64,000 nucleotides of DNA from Syngnathus acus. Taxonomy: Eukaryota; Chordata; Actinopteri; Syngnathiformes; Syngnathidae. Shown piece after piece: positions 1-11,474 of this stretch (position 1 is the first letter of the stretch; every line of letters begins with the position of its first letter). A model generated the notes under the pieces. The model searched no databases, was not told where the DNA came from, and saw only the letters and a list, made by a program, of their open reading frames with translations. The DNA is taken from the NCBI RefSeq assembly GCF_901709675.1, contig NC_051091.1:9582967-9646966 (forward strand), in the 5' to 3' direction. The translations under genes were made by a program, and so were the position numbers.

Positions 1-3000
1 CGCCTCTTGGTCCATCGGTCAAGATTTCTGAGTCTTTTGTTTGTTCTGTTTCTGATGAATTAACCTCTTCAGTTAAATTTTCGTCTGGATCTTGAGCTTC
101 ACTGACTTGAGAAAAGCCAAAGTGCTCATGTTCATCTGTGGTCGTTTCCGCTTTTGGTGAAGAAATAGTGGCTATTGCCGGACTGTCCTCGATTTCTGTG
201 TCTTCATTAAATCTGCTTTCGGGCATGCTTATCTCCAGGGTATCTCCAAGATTTCCATTCTGTGATGAGGTTTCATTTTCCTCCCTGTCTGGATGTTGAG
301 CTTCACAGACTTGAGAAAAGCCAAACAGCTCATGTTCATCTGAGGATGTTTCCGCTTTTGGTGAAGAAATAGTGGCTATTGCCGGACTGTCCTCGATTTC
401 TGTGTCTTCATTAAATCTGATTTCGGGCATGCTTATCGCCAGGGTATCTCCAAGATTTCCATTCTGTGATGTGGTTTCATTTTCCTCCCTGCCTGGATGT
501 TGAGCTTCAGAGACTTGAGAAAAGCCAAACAGCTCATGTTCATCTGAGGATGTTTCCGCTTTTGGTGAAGAAATAGTGGCTATTGCTGGACTGTCCTCGA
601 TTTCTGTGTCTTCATTAAATCTGCTTTCGGGCATGCTTATCTCCAGGGTATCTCCAAGATTTCCATTCTGTGATGAGGTTTCATTTTCCTCCCTGTCTGG
701 ATGTTGAGCTTCACAGACTTGAGAAAAGCCAAACAGCTCATGTTCATCTGAGGATGTTTCCGCTTTTGGTGAAGAAATAGTGGCTATTGCTGGACTGTCC
801 TCGATTTCTGTGTCTTCATTAAATCTGATTTCGGGCATGCGTATCTCCAGGGTATCTCCAAGATTTCCATTCTGTGATGAGGTTTCATTTTCCTCCCTAT
901 CTGGATGTTGAGCTTCACAGACTTGAGAAAAGCCAAACAGCTCATGTTCATCTGAGGATGTTTCCGCTTTTGGTGAAGAAATAGTGGCTATTGCTGGACT
1001 GTCCTCGATTTCTGTGTCTTCATTAAATCTGCTTTCGGGCATGCGTATCTCCAGGGTACCTCCAAGATTTCCATTCTGTGATGAGGTTTCATTTTCCTCC
1101 CTGCCTGGATGTTGAGCTTCAGAGACTTGAGAAAAGCCAAAGTGCTCATGTTCATCTGTGGTTGTTTCCGCTTTCGGTGAAGAAATAGTGGCTATTGCCG
1201 GACTGTCCTCGATCTCCGTGTCTTCATTAAATCTGCTTTCGGGGATGCTTATCTCCAGGGTATCTCCAAGATTTCCATTCTGTGATGAGGTTTCATTTTC
1301 CTCCCTGTCTGGATGTTGAGCTTCACAGACTTGAGAAAAGCCAAACAGCTCATGTTCATCTGAGGATGTTTCCGCTTTTGGTGAAGAAATAGTGGCTATT
1401 GCTGGACTGTCCTCGATTTCTGTGTCTTCATTAAATCTGCTTTCGGGCATTCGTATCTCCAGGGTATCTCCAAGATTTCCGTTCTGTGATGATGTTTCAT
1501 TTTCCTCCCCTGCTTTTGTTTTGACTTCATCAACTGGAAGTACCTCCTGAGGCATCTCCTCACAATTTGATAGCTGAATTAGCAGTTGGGGTTTAGTTGA
1601 GTCTGAATGTGTATTCCCTCTGTCGAGACCATGCGTTTTCTCATCTGGAAAGGTGTCTGAGCTGTCTTTCAGCTCTATCTTTGTCTTCTCCGTTGCTTCT
1701 ATTTCAAAGGTCACATCGTTTATTTTTGGCAGCTCAGCATCATCTTTAACGTTACTGTATGTTTCAGCAGCATAGACCATTTCATGGCTTCCTTTGCTCC
1801 AGCGATTCGACCCAAGTTTTTTCCTGTTCCTGGCTGGGCTGTAGGATTCTCTGTGTTTGTCTGTGCTTGGAGTGTTGTCCTGACTGTGGGTGTCGAAGAC
1901 AAAACTTGTCTCTGGTTGTGACAAGACACAGTCCATCATTGGGCTCAAGAGTCCATCCGTACACTGTTCCTGTTTAGACTTCACTTGGTCGTTGATGACT
2001 TCTTCCCGACAAGGTGCTGGTTCCATTTGTTCTATGTTGATCAATGCCTCGTTGGTATTAGGTGCCTGACAATTATCTTTCTGAGACAAAACCTTTGTTT
2101 TTTCTTCCAAAAGCTTCTGTTCCTCTTTGTTTTGTGGATACGAACATGAATCAGGGCTTTTTACACTCAGATCAACTTTATGTATTTCCAATACTTTATC
2201 TGTTAGATTTTCAGGACATGTCTCAATATCTTTATCATGTGTCACAATTTCAGGGTGGTCCATTTGGTCGGATTCGGGTGATTTGATCTCTTCAATTTCA
2301 CTTTGATCTGGACGCTGAGCATCTTTGGCTTGTGAAAAGTCAAAAGGCTCATGTTCCTCTTTTGAAAGCAGTTCCCCCATCGGGGGTGAATCGTTGACTT
2401 CCTCAACATTGTTTTTACTTTCCACATTTTTTACACAGTGGCTACTTTTTTCAGTGAGGCTGTCTGCATCGTCTGGAAAATCTGTTTCCTTCAATTTGAC
2501 ATTTCCATGGTCTCCCTGAAAAGCTTCAGCCGGCTGTGGTAGCTCTTCATTTATATCTTCCTTTTCTGCATCAATATGTTGTATTGACATTGGGAAATCT
2601 CGGGGCTCTTGCTCCAAATGCAATTTTTCACCGATGGGTTGATGTCTCTCCACATCAGAATCAAGATAGCTCGGGTCAGAAGCATCACCAGGTGTGTAGG
2701 CTGAATACAAATGTGTCCCATACATTGAATGATAGGAGTCTACTTCACTGAACTCTCTTTGTCTAACTTCCTGTCCAGTAGTTATCGTTTCTGCTTGAAG
2801 ATTTTCTGTCTGCACATTTTGCTCAACTTCCTTTGTAAGTTGGTGGTATGGTTCAATTGCAGACTGCTCAGAATTCCCTTTTTTACGTTGTCTATTTGAG
2901 CCTAGCTTTCTCCTGCTTGACTTGTGATAAGTTTCCAAAGGGGTATGTTCTTCATTTGACAATCCAATGAAAGATTCACCAATCTCTTCTGGTTGTGATG

Positions 3001-3091
3001 GTTGATCTTCACTCAATTCCTCTGGCATTTCAACATGTGGTGCCACCCTCCGACGAGAGCCAATTCTCTTTTTTCCAGTAGGACCAGGCAT
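1..3091 (-). CDS. rab44: Large acidic repeat protein, probable Rab44 N-terminal part (partial, runs off window)
   Basis: One uninterrupted minus-strand frame runs from an ATG at 3091 to base 1 (about 1,030 codons) with no stop, so the gene continues beyond the window. The ATG follows a plausible acceptor (tgtag) and is the first in the exon. The product is hydrophilic, rich in Glu, Ser, Thr and Asp, with no membrane segment or signal peptide. A basic motif occurs three times: KKRIGSRRR (residues 7-15), RRKLGSNRQRK (about 60-70) and RKKLGSNRW (about 423-431). Residues from about 540 onward are seven 68-residue repeats. My recollection is that human RAB44 has a KLGSNRR stretch near its N-terminus, and RAB44 lies next to SRSF3 at human 6p21, as here. 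The GTPase domain would lie outside the window, and no EF-hand is visible. The identity therefore rests on a short motif plus gene order. Rab44 family members are large Rab GTPases linked to granule and lysosome traffic. Alternative: an unrelated fish repeat protein. Confidence 0.55.
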   Translation of the reverse strand, partial: MPGPTGKKRIGSRRRVAPHVEMPEELSEDQPSQPEEIGESFIGLSNEEHTPLETYHKSSRRKLGSNRQRKKGNSEQSAIEPYHQLTKEVEQNVQTENLQAETITTGQEVRQREFSEVDSYHSMYGTHLYSAYTPGDASDPSYLDSDVERHQPIGEKLHLEQEPRDFPMSIQHIDAEKEDINEELPQPAEAFQGDHGNVKLKETDFPDDADSLTEKSSHCVKNVESKNNVEEVNDSPPMGELLSKEEHEPFDFSQAKDAQRPDQSEIEEIKSPESDQMDHPEIVTHDKDIETCPENLTDKVLEIHKVDLSVKSPDSCSYPQNKEEQKLLEEKTKVLSQKDNCQAPNTNEALINIEQMEPAPCREEVINDQVKSKQEQCTDGLLSPMMDCVLSQPETSFVFDTHSQDNTPSTDKHRESYSPARNRKKLGSNRWSKGSHEMVYAAETYSNVKDDAELPKINDVTFEIEATEKTKIELKDSSDTFPDEKTHGLDRGNTHSDSTKPQLLIQLSNCEEMPQEVLPVDEVKTKAGEENETSSQNGNLGDTLEIRMPESRFNEDTEIEDSPAIATISSPKAETSSDEHELFGFSQVCEAQHPDREENETSSQNGNLGDTLEISIPESRFNEDTEIEDSPAIATISSPKAETTTDEHEHFGFSQVSEAQHPGREENETSSQNGNLGGTLEIRMPESRFNEDTEIEDSPAIATISSPKAETSSDEHELFGFSQVCEAQHPDREENETSSQNGNLGDTLEIRMPEIRFNEDTEIEDSPAIATISSPKAETSSDEHELFGFSQVCEAQHPDREENETSSQNGNLGDTLEISMPESRFNEDTEIEDSPAIATISSPKAETSSDEHELFGFSQVSEAQHPGREENETTSQNGNLGDTLAISMPEIRFNEDTEIEDSPAIATISSPKAETSSDEHELFGFSQVCEAQHPDREENETSSQNGNLGDTLEISMPESRFNEDTEIEDSPAIATISSPKAETTTDEHEHFGFSQVSEAQDPDENLTEEVNSSETEQTKDSEILTDGPRG
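48..1520 (-). repeat. Coding tandem repeat, 204 bp (68 aa) x 7
   Basis: The marker tttccattctgtgatg recurs (one copy with a base change) at 252, 456, 660, 864, 1068, 1272 and 1476, exactly 204 bp apart, so the period keeps the reading frame. Each unit encodes an acidic segment containing RFNEDTEIEDSPAIATIS and DEHELFGFSQVCEAQHP. Units differ by only a few residues. Two of them (second and seventh in protein order) share a variant block reading TTDEHEHFGFSQVSEAQ. A degenerate relative (EEHEPFDFSQAKDAQRPDQ) sits earlier in the same exon at about 2310-2365 and may be the ancestral unit. Low divergence suggests recent expansion or homogenisation, so copy number may vary between individuals. Confidence 0.95.
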
Positions 3092-3225
3092 TATGTGCCT
3101 TCCTACATACAAATACAGCACAAACATGTGAATAAATGTAGGATACGTACTAACTCATTTTAAACATGATCCTAAATGTCCAAAATATTTCAAGCCTTGT
3201 ACAAGTTCACAGTAAATATACTTAC

Positions 3226-3300
3226 CCTCATGTGTGCCTGTGTCAAGTAGTCAGCTTTTGAGCTATGAAAGCAGTCCAGACCAGAGGGGAAGTTAAGTCA
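3226..3300 (-). other. Probable 5' non-coding exon of the rab44-like gene
   Basis: A strong splice donor (gag|GTAAGT on the minus strand) sits at 3225/3224, and an acceptor just upstream of the ATG at 3091 would join it to the coding exon. The 5' end is not defined by sequence. The exon lies only about 130 bp below the srsf3 polyadenylation signal, so the two genes are tightly packed head to tail. Confidence 0.4.
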
Positions 3301-3447
3301 TACACAGGGAGGTGTGTCCTTTACAGCAAGCTTCCTGTGTGGCTTATACTTGAAGCATGATCAATCTTTTAGATTTTGTGTTGTACTTTAATACAAACAT
3401 GCTAAATCTAAAATAAGGCTCAACAATGTCTGACTTAGGAAAAAACT

Positions 3448-3453
3448 TTTATT
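3448..3453 (-). terminator. Polyadenylation signal AATAAA, srsf3
   Basis: AATAAA on the minus strand, about 410 bp below the srsf3 stop codon. It is the nearest canonical signal in the right orientation. Confidence 0.5.
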
Positions 3454-3861
3454 GATGAAACGACTCACCATCAGCAAAGTTGTCAGAGCTCAAAAGGAAA
3501 ATGTTTTGCTTTGAAAATGCAACTGAAAAACAGTTGCAGTTGCTGCTTTAGCTAACAAACCTTGTCAAATCTGTTTTCCATCACAAATTAACAGTGAAAT
3601 TAAAAAAAAATTTTTTTTAATTAAATTGGATAGCAGGACAATTAAAGATCAGAACCTACCAAACACCCAAACAATCATGCTGAATGAACAAACAAAAAAA
3701 ACAGGGGAAAAAAAAAATCTTTTACTGTCAACAACTGACTGTAATGACAGAGTTACAAGACAACCCGAACACCACATTGAGTTGTTAAGTAACAACTAAA
3801 AAGATAGCATGACTATAAAAAAATAGGAGTTCCCACACACACAAGCCATTTTGTGAGGTCC

Positions 3862-6456
3862 TCATTTCCTGTCATTAGAACGAGAGCGGCTGCAGAGGAA
3901 AGAGCAGAAACAATAGCACGATTAAGCAACAAGTAAGATTTCAGCGAGAGCATATTACTAACATGACAATAGTGACACAGACCTCCTTGACCGCGAGAAT
4001 GATCTTGAGCGCTTACGGGTCTTGTCTCTGGAAGTAGACCGATATCTGCGTCTGTCTCGCGAAAGAGACCTGGAGGGAAAAAGGATATTTAATTCATGAA
4101 TGTGTTTAGAGATTTTTTTATTTTTTTTTATAAAATATGTTCATGTTTGTACCTGCTGCGACTGCGGCTCAGGCTTCTCCTCCGAGGGGATCTAGAATGT
4201 AGGTGAAATCGGGGGGAAATGTTTTAAGCAGGAATAAGGTGTTTGAGGAAAATGGAAAACTGGACCATCTTGATGGAAATGCCCAATTTGAGTTTTTTAG
4301 TTAAATGTGATTTTGTTGTTGTTGTAACAAATGATTGTGCCAATTCAAATATCATTGACAAGAGCGATGCTCAACCGTGGAACTCACTTGGGGGGGGGGG
4401 GGGGTTCTAATCTGGTAAGTGGTTAAGAGGTATATGCATATTTATAACTACAATGTACAATATTCTCTGATTGTCACTAGGTTGATATTGTGTATTTGTA
4501 TTCAAGTACATAGTAAAGTAAAACAGGAAACGAAAAGGGGACGCGCGTTTGTTTTAAGCTGTTTCCTGGCACAAAAGAAGCATTGCTGCAAACCAGATAA
4601 GTATTGATAGACAATTGTGAAATAATTTTGAGACAGAGAAGGAAACCTACCCAAATATTGCAAGGTCACCCTAAATGGCCAGTTGTTGCGCCTTGAAATC
4701 TATCAAGTTGCCTACACAGGCAACTGAATGAAGTACATTCAAATAAAGACCAGACCAGAAAGCGCGCCTAATATTTTGTTGCTCGACTGGGATGCTTTTA
4801 GATGCTTTAAACTACACACCTGCCAAGTTTAACATGTGAGTTTTGAAATTGAAAAAACTCATAACTATAAAGAGCATGATAAAAGCAACTTACTATTTTG
4901 GGGGGAGTTTTTGGACAAGAAAGAAATGGCGCACGGTAGCCCTGGTGAGGGAGGTGAAATTGCAGAGAGGATCTGCCACATGCTGCAAATGTTGCCGATA
5001 AGAAGTTGCTTGTTTGCTGGCTGCAGGGGACGGACGGCTGCGGCGTTTCCCTGTCTTTATGAGGGGGGCGGAGGGGTGTAAGCCAATGGCCGCTCCCGTC
5101 GATACTGAGGCGAATAGTACGAGTAAACACGGCGATCGGTTGATAACGTGAGGTGGGCCGCTGTTGATTGGTTTAAGGTTGGAGCAGAGGAGGATGCTGT
5201 GAACTGCTTGCTCAGGAACCAAAAGGTTGGTGGAACCTGACGACTGGCGCTGCGCCTGGGTCATGTGACAAACCCAGCCAAGCAGATCGCTGGTCAGCAG
5301 TCACATGATGCTGAAAGAGGACTAGTTGACTGACTCAGATGTTGAGAAGCGTGGTGGTGACTCTGCAACGGGGTTCAGTTTATTAATAGATGGAAAACTG
5401 AACGCAGCAAAACAAAATTTATACCGACAGATATGTATTCTAAAGTCATCTATTTGTGAGTGTGTGGTTGACGATGTTTAAATTAAAGCAGTTCTAAGAG
5501 TAGCCGTATTTTTACAAAATGAAAAAGTTTCATGTTGGGAGCAGACAAAATGCTGCTTTTGACAGTTGGGTCTAATTTGGCACTGCCAAATATACAGCAC
5601 AGAAATTTGTGAGGCAAACATTATTGTGAATCATCACAATGCTTTCTTCGGTTATCAATAAGTAACATTTGTTCATTTTTGGTTTACTTGTCACAGTATG
5701 GGGAAATCGGCCATGTGTACATACTGCAAATGGCACGTCAAAAAGCACGGCGTGGATTTAGAAACATACGTACCTGCGTCGAGCTGGCGAGCGACGCCTG
5801 CCCTCATCTCTCGAGTATCGACTCCAGGACGGAGGAGGACCACGGCTTCTCGAACGCTTTTCCCCGGTGGATAACTCAACACGGACTTGACATCCACACA
5901 TGGATCTTGAAGAAAAGCCACTTTACCGTTAGTACAATTGCAAATAATGACGACACTGGATGACAACAACAGATTAGGTGTTACCTTCCATCCAGCTCTC
6001 TCACAGCATCAGAGGCATCTCTTGGATCTTCAAACTCAACAAAAGCAAAGCCTGGTGGGTTCCTGGCGACCCAAACACTTCTTAAAGGACCAAAGTATCC
6101 AAATGCTGATTCCAACTCTGCCTTATTGCCATTGTTTCCAAGATTCCCAACGTAAACTTTGCAGTCCAGGGGGCAGTCTCTGTTGAAAGAAGGGTCTGAT
6201 AGGAAGAGAAGAAAAAGGTGAGGAGGAGAGGGCTAAGTATGATATTTGAGACCTTTCTTTTAACTCTAAAATATTGGCAGAAAAGGCCCCAAAGCATTTT
6301 ATTCAGTGAATGTAATCTAGTTCCATATTCTTATGGTCTTGCTACAATTCATGATTGACAATACTACTGTATTTATTGAAAATGTATGGCTATGTCTTAT
6401 CCAGTGGGGGCATTGTTATATCTTATTGCCAAATAGGAACTCCTCATACCTCCCAT
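3862..6456 (-). CDS. srsf3: Serine/arginine-rich splicing factor 3 (spliced, 6 coding exons)
   Basis: Nuclear SR protein that binds pre-mRNA, promotes splice-site choice and takes part in mRNA export. Coding exons (high to low): 6456-6450, 6195-5985, 5905-5774, 4191-4153, 4069-3983, 3889-3862. All junctions are GT-AG and the frames join to 504 nt (167 aa; human SRSF3 is 164). The N-terminus reads [20 protein letters not shown]. The RRM spans about residues 10-85 with RNP2 KVYVGNLG and RNP1 region GFAFVEFE. It continues into [20 protein letters not shown], then an RS tail that ends [11 protein letters not shown]. There is no CCHC knuckle between the RRM and RS domain, which excludes SRSF7. The first coding exon holds only seven coding bases. 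Intron 3 (4192-5773, 1.6 kb) is unusually long for this gene and contains the poison exon listed separately. Teleosts have srsf3a and srsf3b paralogues, and I cannot tell which this is. Confidence 0.95.
4390..4404. repeat. Poly-G tract
   Basis: Fifteen consecutive G within srsf3 intron 3. A length-unstable, assembly-error-prone homopolymer. Confidence 0.95.
4894..5310 (-). other. srsf3: Predicted srsf3 poison (NMD) cassette exon
   Basis: On the minus strand a strong acceptor (pyrimidine tract, then cctctttcag) ends at 5311. A strong donor (AAAATA|GTAAGT) starts at 4893. Together they define a 417-bp exon inside the intron between coding exons 3 and 4. Exon 3 ends with AG in phase 2, so inclusion reads AGC ATC ATG TGA, a premature stop four codons in. 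Mammalian SRSF3 autoregulates by including a roughly 450-bp stop-containing exon at this same intron position, which sends the mRNA to nonsense-mediated decay. The splice sites, size and stop are seen here. The regulatory function is inferred from the family. Confidence 0.75.
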
Positions 6457-7216
6457 TTCAGCAGGTCCAAGTCTACTGATGAAATACCTGAAAAGGGAAA
6501 GTTGGGAAATTATAACGGCCTGTTAATTTAATACATTGTCCATTTAAAGAACTTCTTGGAAATGCTTTGACATTTGCAGCTTCAAAGTGTTCGCCCGAAG
6601 TTTAATTAAAAGTCCCTCGTCGTTTCTTATATAATTGGCCATCAAGTACTTTTGCAAAACAGTGAATTGAATTTGAATAGTTAAACATTTACTTCAAAGC
6701 ATTAATAAGGCATTATCGCGCACAAAATGAATTTTGACAAGTACATCCGGAATATATTTTCAGACCAAAGGTGTAATTTAAGCAAATGAATTCAGCGTTC
6801 GATTCAAATAGTTCTTTAAGGCACGGTCTTTGCACGCCACATTGGAGAACTGAATGGAACGCGGCAATGCTGCCGTCGAGCTGACGCACGCTAGCAACAG
6901 TTAGCACGCCAGTTTCCAAATGAATCTTCAAACTAAACGTCTTCGTCAACGACGCCTTGTAACGTCAACACCTACACGCAAAGTCACACATTCACAACAC
7001 TTTAAATGAACTTAACAAAGAAAGTTAACAAGCCAAAATAAATCCATTAATGCTCCCCATCCCCCCTCTAATCAAACACGCGAACACGAGCGCTAATGTT
7101 AGCGAGCAACATTAGCATCGCGTCGCTCCATCCAACACTTTTCTGAGGCTTCTTGCGTTATGGCCGACCAATTCGACACCACCGTGGCAGCCACAAAATG
7201 TATTATTTATACTTAC

Positions 7217-7330
7217 AACGTTATTTTACCGTAAAATCACCAATATCAACGCCGTTGGGCGACTGGAACGGTTCCTACTTCCCGTCGAGGTCTACGCGAC
7301 CACACAACTAGCTTAACTTGTTGTTAGCGC
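7217..7330 (-). promoter_or_regulatory. srsf3: srsf3 promoter and 5' non-coding exon 1
   Basis: A minus-strand donor GTAAGT at 7216-7211 ends a non-coding exon. It would splice to the exon carrying the ATG (acceptor near 6492 or 6481). The surrounding 6800-7330 is richer in CpG than its neighbours, as expected for a housekeeping promoter. A CCAAT box (minus strand, about 7578) lies roughly 250 bp upstream. The start site itself is not defined. Confidence 0.5.
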
Positions 7331-8764
7331 CGGCAGGATATACCAACGTAAGCGATGACGTTCTTATTCGTTAGGTGAGAGAACATTTGGAAAACAGCGC
7401 CCTCTACTGAAATGGAAGGTGTAGTGTCACATTTCTTTTCGGCATTACCATTTAAGTGTAAAAAAAAAAAAAAAGATATTCACCGCCTTTAAGAATATTT
7501 AATAAATTCGTCATTAAAAATCAAGCAAGCGTCAACATAAATACTCATTAATGCTTGTTTATTTATATGACGTTTCTGATTGGTTGACGACCGTTCCAGA
7601 ACAGAAAAAACAAAGATGAGATAAGCGCCCTTAAGAATATGGAAGACGGGATGGTTATTTTTCTTTACGGCTTAGAGCTAATCAAACCAAAATGTGCCAG
7701 GTTAAGAAATGTCGATGTAAGAGAAGAAAATCATAATCATCCTGTATATGAAATCACTTCATGGAAATAAATGAACCAAAATATTCAAGATGCACCCATA
7801 CATAAATTGTATCTGAAGTGTGCAATCCTGTCCTGTCCAGGAACATGAACACAAATTATGCAGTGCAACCTTAAACGTACAAACTATTTGCTGTGGTTTG
7901 CTTATTACTCAGCAGGGAATATGACTAAATCAACAAGATTATTATTGCTCAACAGGAGATCACTTGTTGCAGATATATGCCCACTGAGTGGTTTGAGCTC
8001 TTGTGTTCACATAGGCCAGGGCAGGAGCTGTGTTTAGAGGAAGGCTGTGTGTGTGTGTTTTTTTTTTTAACATGACACAGTCAAGTGATTTATTGTATTC
8101 TTTTCCCCTTTTTGGGGATCTCATTACATACTGTTTGTTGTTTGTGCTGGTTGGTGAGTGATGCCACACCACAGCAGTGTATGTTTAGGTAAGGCTCCAA
8201 CTGTCACTTTCACATGTCAACCAACGTCTAATTAGCAAGGCGTCATAGATGAAAGTGCTTCTTGAGGTTTTCCTGCCTGTGTTGCCAGATTTTAATATAG
8301 CCCAAGTTGAGTTTCTGGAAATTATGTGCTCCCCGATGGAAGGAAGCCAATGTTGGATGTTTTGTGGAAATTTTTATTCTTTTGATTTATCTACAAAAGC
8401 CAAGGCTGTTTATGCATGATTATATTTGTTCTACTTCACATGCTGCTGAATTATATGTGATGTATATTTAGCTAAATAAATAAATAAATAAATAAATAAT
8501 CCTTCCCCTTGTTAATTTCACATACATAGCATAATGTGGCATCGATCATTTTCTTACAATTTATAAAAATTCCAAAAAACGTACGTACTCACCAAGTCAA
8601 CAGGAATTGTAGTAACTCTTTAGTGATTTTCATGTAATAATATGCAAAAACCCTTTATTTCCTGAGCAGATACAACATTAAAGTCGTTCTTTATGTTTAT
8701 TTTTTTTTATACATCCATGTATTTTTTTTTCAGTTTGACAATTTGTTTTTTTTGCCATTGTTAA

Positions 8765-8955
8765 GATAAGTGTACTTATCCAAAGGAAAACTCGCTGGGT
8801 GGTTCAAATACAAGTATACTTCTTTTGTTTTAGGTTTATTGTGACAGTGAACAACTGTTTGTTATTAAGCTAAATAGACTTATCTAAAGTAAAACTAGCT
8901 GGTTGCTTTAAAAACAAATGAAACTTTTGTTCTATGATTAATGTGACAGTAAACT
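8765..8955. repeat. Degenerate two-copy tandem duplication (~104 bp period)
   Basis: A block starting acttatccaaaggaaaactcgctgg and ending near attgtgacagtgaac (8776-8851) reappears at about 8880-8953 with many substitutions (acttatctaaagtaaaact... aatgtgacagtaaac). No coding content is visible. Confidence 0.6.
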
Positions 8956-10359
8956 TCAACTGGATGGGCATAAACAGCTTGAAGCCATTTTTTGTATTGT
9001 TTACTGCCAAAATGCTTCTTGCTGTGAAGTGAGTTGAGTACATGCAGTGATCAAATTGCTCTTAAATCAAAGCAAGCCCAAGCAAAGTCATATTTTGTTC
9101 ACTATGCTTGTGATTCTCCAAAACAACTATTCACAATTGTTTTGAAAATCAGGACAGTTTGAATGCAGTCGTAGGCGAATTCACGCCTGTGAGTTAAAAA
9201 AAAAAAAAAAGCATGCTTCTGCTTGTCCACAGGGTAAAAGTTCAGGGATCAAACGAAGCACACAAGAGATTACACCGACGTAACACGGATGGCTACAACA
9301 CAAAGAGCCTATGTCTCTCGGCTTATTTTTGTTTCAGTGCTTGTAGGAGCTACAAACCCGGTGCCCTGCCCTGCCCCTTGTGCTTCACTAAATAAATAGA
9401 GCTGAGTACTATTTGTCTAATTCCGCATTGTGCCCAGCAGCCATGCTGTTGTGAATGACTTGTCTTTTTTTTTTCACACATCCACTCAGGGTAGTGTTTT
9501 TCAGTCCGATTAGTACAGCACATTCTGTTCTGTTTCACTTCCTGATGACTGTGCAGGCTGTATCCCTGAATGAACTCACCCGCGTGCTTCTGGTTACATC
9601 GAGACACGAGGCAGACGGATTCCCGCAACTGGCTGTCGGTTTTCTTTTTTATGGCCTAGAAAGATAGCAGTAAGAAAGACTTTTGGCTGTTGAAGAATGA
9701 TAACATAGTGGTGCTAGAGATAGCAAAGCAAGTTTACTGACTTTACATGGTTGGATTAAGAACAAAATGTAAAAAAAAGAAGATATATTTAAAAAGCATG
9801 CAATACACATCAGGAGTACAAATCACAAATATTTTTTTGAATAATTCCACTTTGATGATTTATTTTTCAATTTATCTTACATGCATTAAAATACATATTT
9901 GAAATGAAAGTGTAGCAAATGTTCTTTGAGTGTTTTTATAGAAGGCTTATTATTTTACAAGCATTTCGTTTCATTCAAGGTCAGATGAGCTCATCTTGAC
10001 TTCCAAGAAAACAGCGAGCTACAGGACATGCTGCCACATCGGCCTTTGTGGAAAAACAACGACCATTCAAAGCTTTCCTATTAATAGGTGGGAGGCGTCG
10101 TGCTATGTGTGTTCTTTGATGGCAGTGTATTATCTTTGCGCTTTTGAAAATAATGTTCCAACATGTGAGATAATGTCTTTCTTCTGGCGCCTCACTATAT
10201 TACTCATCCGGGTGACAACCTCCTAGTGGACTTACAGAATCCAAATTGACTCATGTTATGTCACCTTTGTCATAACCAAGATCACTGTGTTCTTTTTCCA
10301 TTGCTGTCTGGCTGCCTGCCAACAATGCAGCTATACAGCGTTTCTCAACATCTATAGGA

Positions 10360-10470
10360 GGGGTCACTAACACGGTACCCGCGGCCACCAGGTCGCCTGT
10401 GAGGACCACGTGAGTCGCCCGCAGGGCCTTTCTAAAATGAGCTCAAATAGCAGCACTTATCAGTGAGCTG
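10360..10470. repeat. Dispersed repeat fragment
   Basis: A GC-rich block inside AT-rich DNA (gcggccaccaggtcgcctgtg, then gagtcgcccgcagggcc). It resembles an interspersed element seen in many fish genomes. I cannot assign the family from sequence alone. Confidence 0.4.
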
Positions 10471-11339
10471 CATCTATTTATTTTATTTTTGCTATTCTTG
10501 TTTAAATCACACTTAGATGTGAACTGGAAATGACATTAACAACTTTTTCTGATAAAAGCGCTACATACAGTATTCTTTGAAGATTAACCTTTGTCAGTGT
10601 AACACTATAAAGCACAATATGTGACAAAATCAAAAGTCACATCAAAACAGGCTGATGAAAACATAAGAAAACCAGGTTTTATCTATTTATTTAACTGACT
10701 GTTAGATATTCAACAGATAACTCATTGAAAGGAAATTCCCTCACTAAAATGACTCACTGGACAAGTTTACACAAATACCTTTTGTAGCTGCACTTGGAAA
10801 TGAATAAAAAAAAAAAAAACACACACAAGAAAGAGGTAAAGCACTGTAGAGAAATATAAATATATAAATATATTAAAAAATATATATACACACACACACA
10901 CACATTGTAATCAACAAAACAGAAGACAATTTTGAGACATACATCTCTTTTTTTGACTATGATCTTTCTTTATTCATGGTGTACAAAAATAACAAAACAG
11001 CCCTTCAAATACAATGTCTTCCGGTCCTTTCCCAGCCTTTTCCAACTAAAAGATAAGCTATTTATTAATGAAGTTCCTTCCTTTCTATGTGCAAATATCT
11101 TCCATGCTGAAATATCCACACTTCTTTCCAAAAGTTATTGATTATTTGAAATTTCAGGCATTCATTGTAGAGGTATAGAACAAATGATGGTGGCCCACTG
11201 AAATATGATTAATATGAATAATCGTAAAAAAATTAACAGCTTTGAAAATTAAAAGTGCAAGTTACACAATTTACATACTATTTACATACCTTTGACACTG
11301 TAGACATGCAGTACATAAAAGAGCCTATGATTTTGTGGA

Positions 11340-11395
11340 GTGTGTGTGTGTGTGTGTGTATGTGTGTGGGGGTGGGTGTGTGTTCGGGGATGTAC
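11340..11395. repeat. GT-rich microsatellite
   Basis: An interrupted (GT)n/(GTGGG) run. Similar TA/CA dinucleotide runs lie at 10856-10906. Confidence 0.9.
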
Positions 11396-11474
11396 TGTAC
11401 CAGTAAATTGAGTTATGAGCTTGGTCACAGAAACAAAATCCTAAGTCAAGGTACCACTGTGCATCACGGTCACA

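Noticed and set aside
1720-2751. Several 60-74 codon frames on both strands in the rab44-like exon
   Set aside because: All overlap the single long minus-strand coding frame in other frames.
4893-5264. 123-codon minus-strand frame in srsf3 intron 3
   Set aside because: Lies inside the predicted poison exon, out of the srsf3 frame. Treated as non-coding NMD exon sequence.
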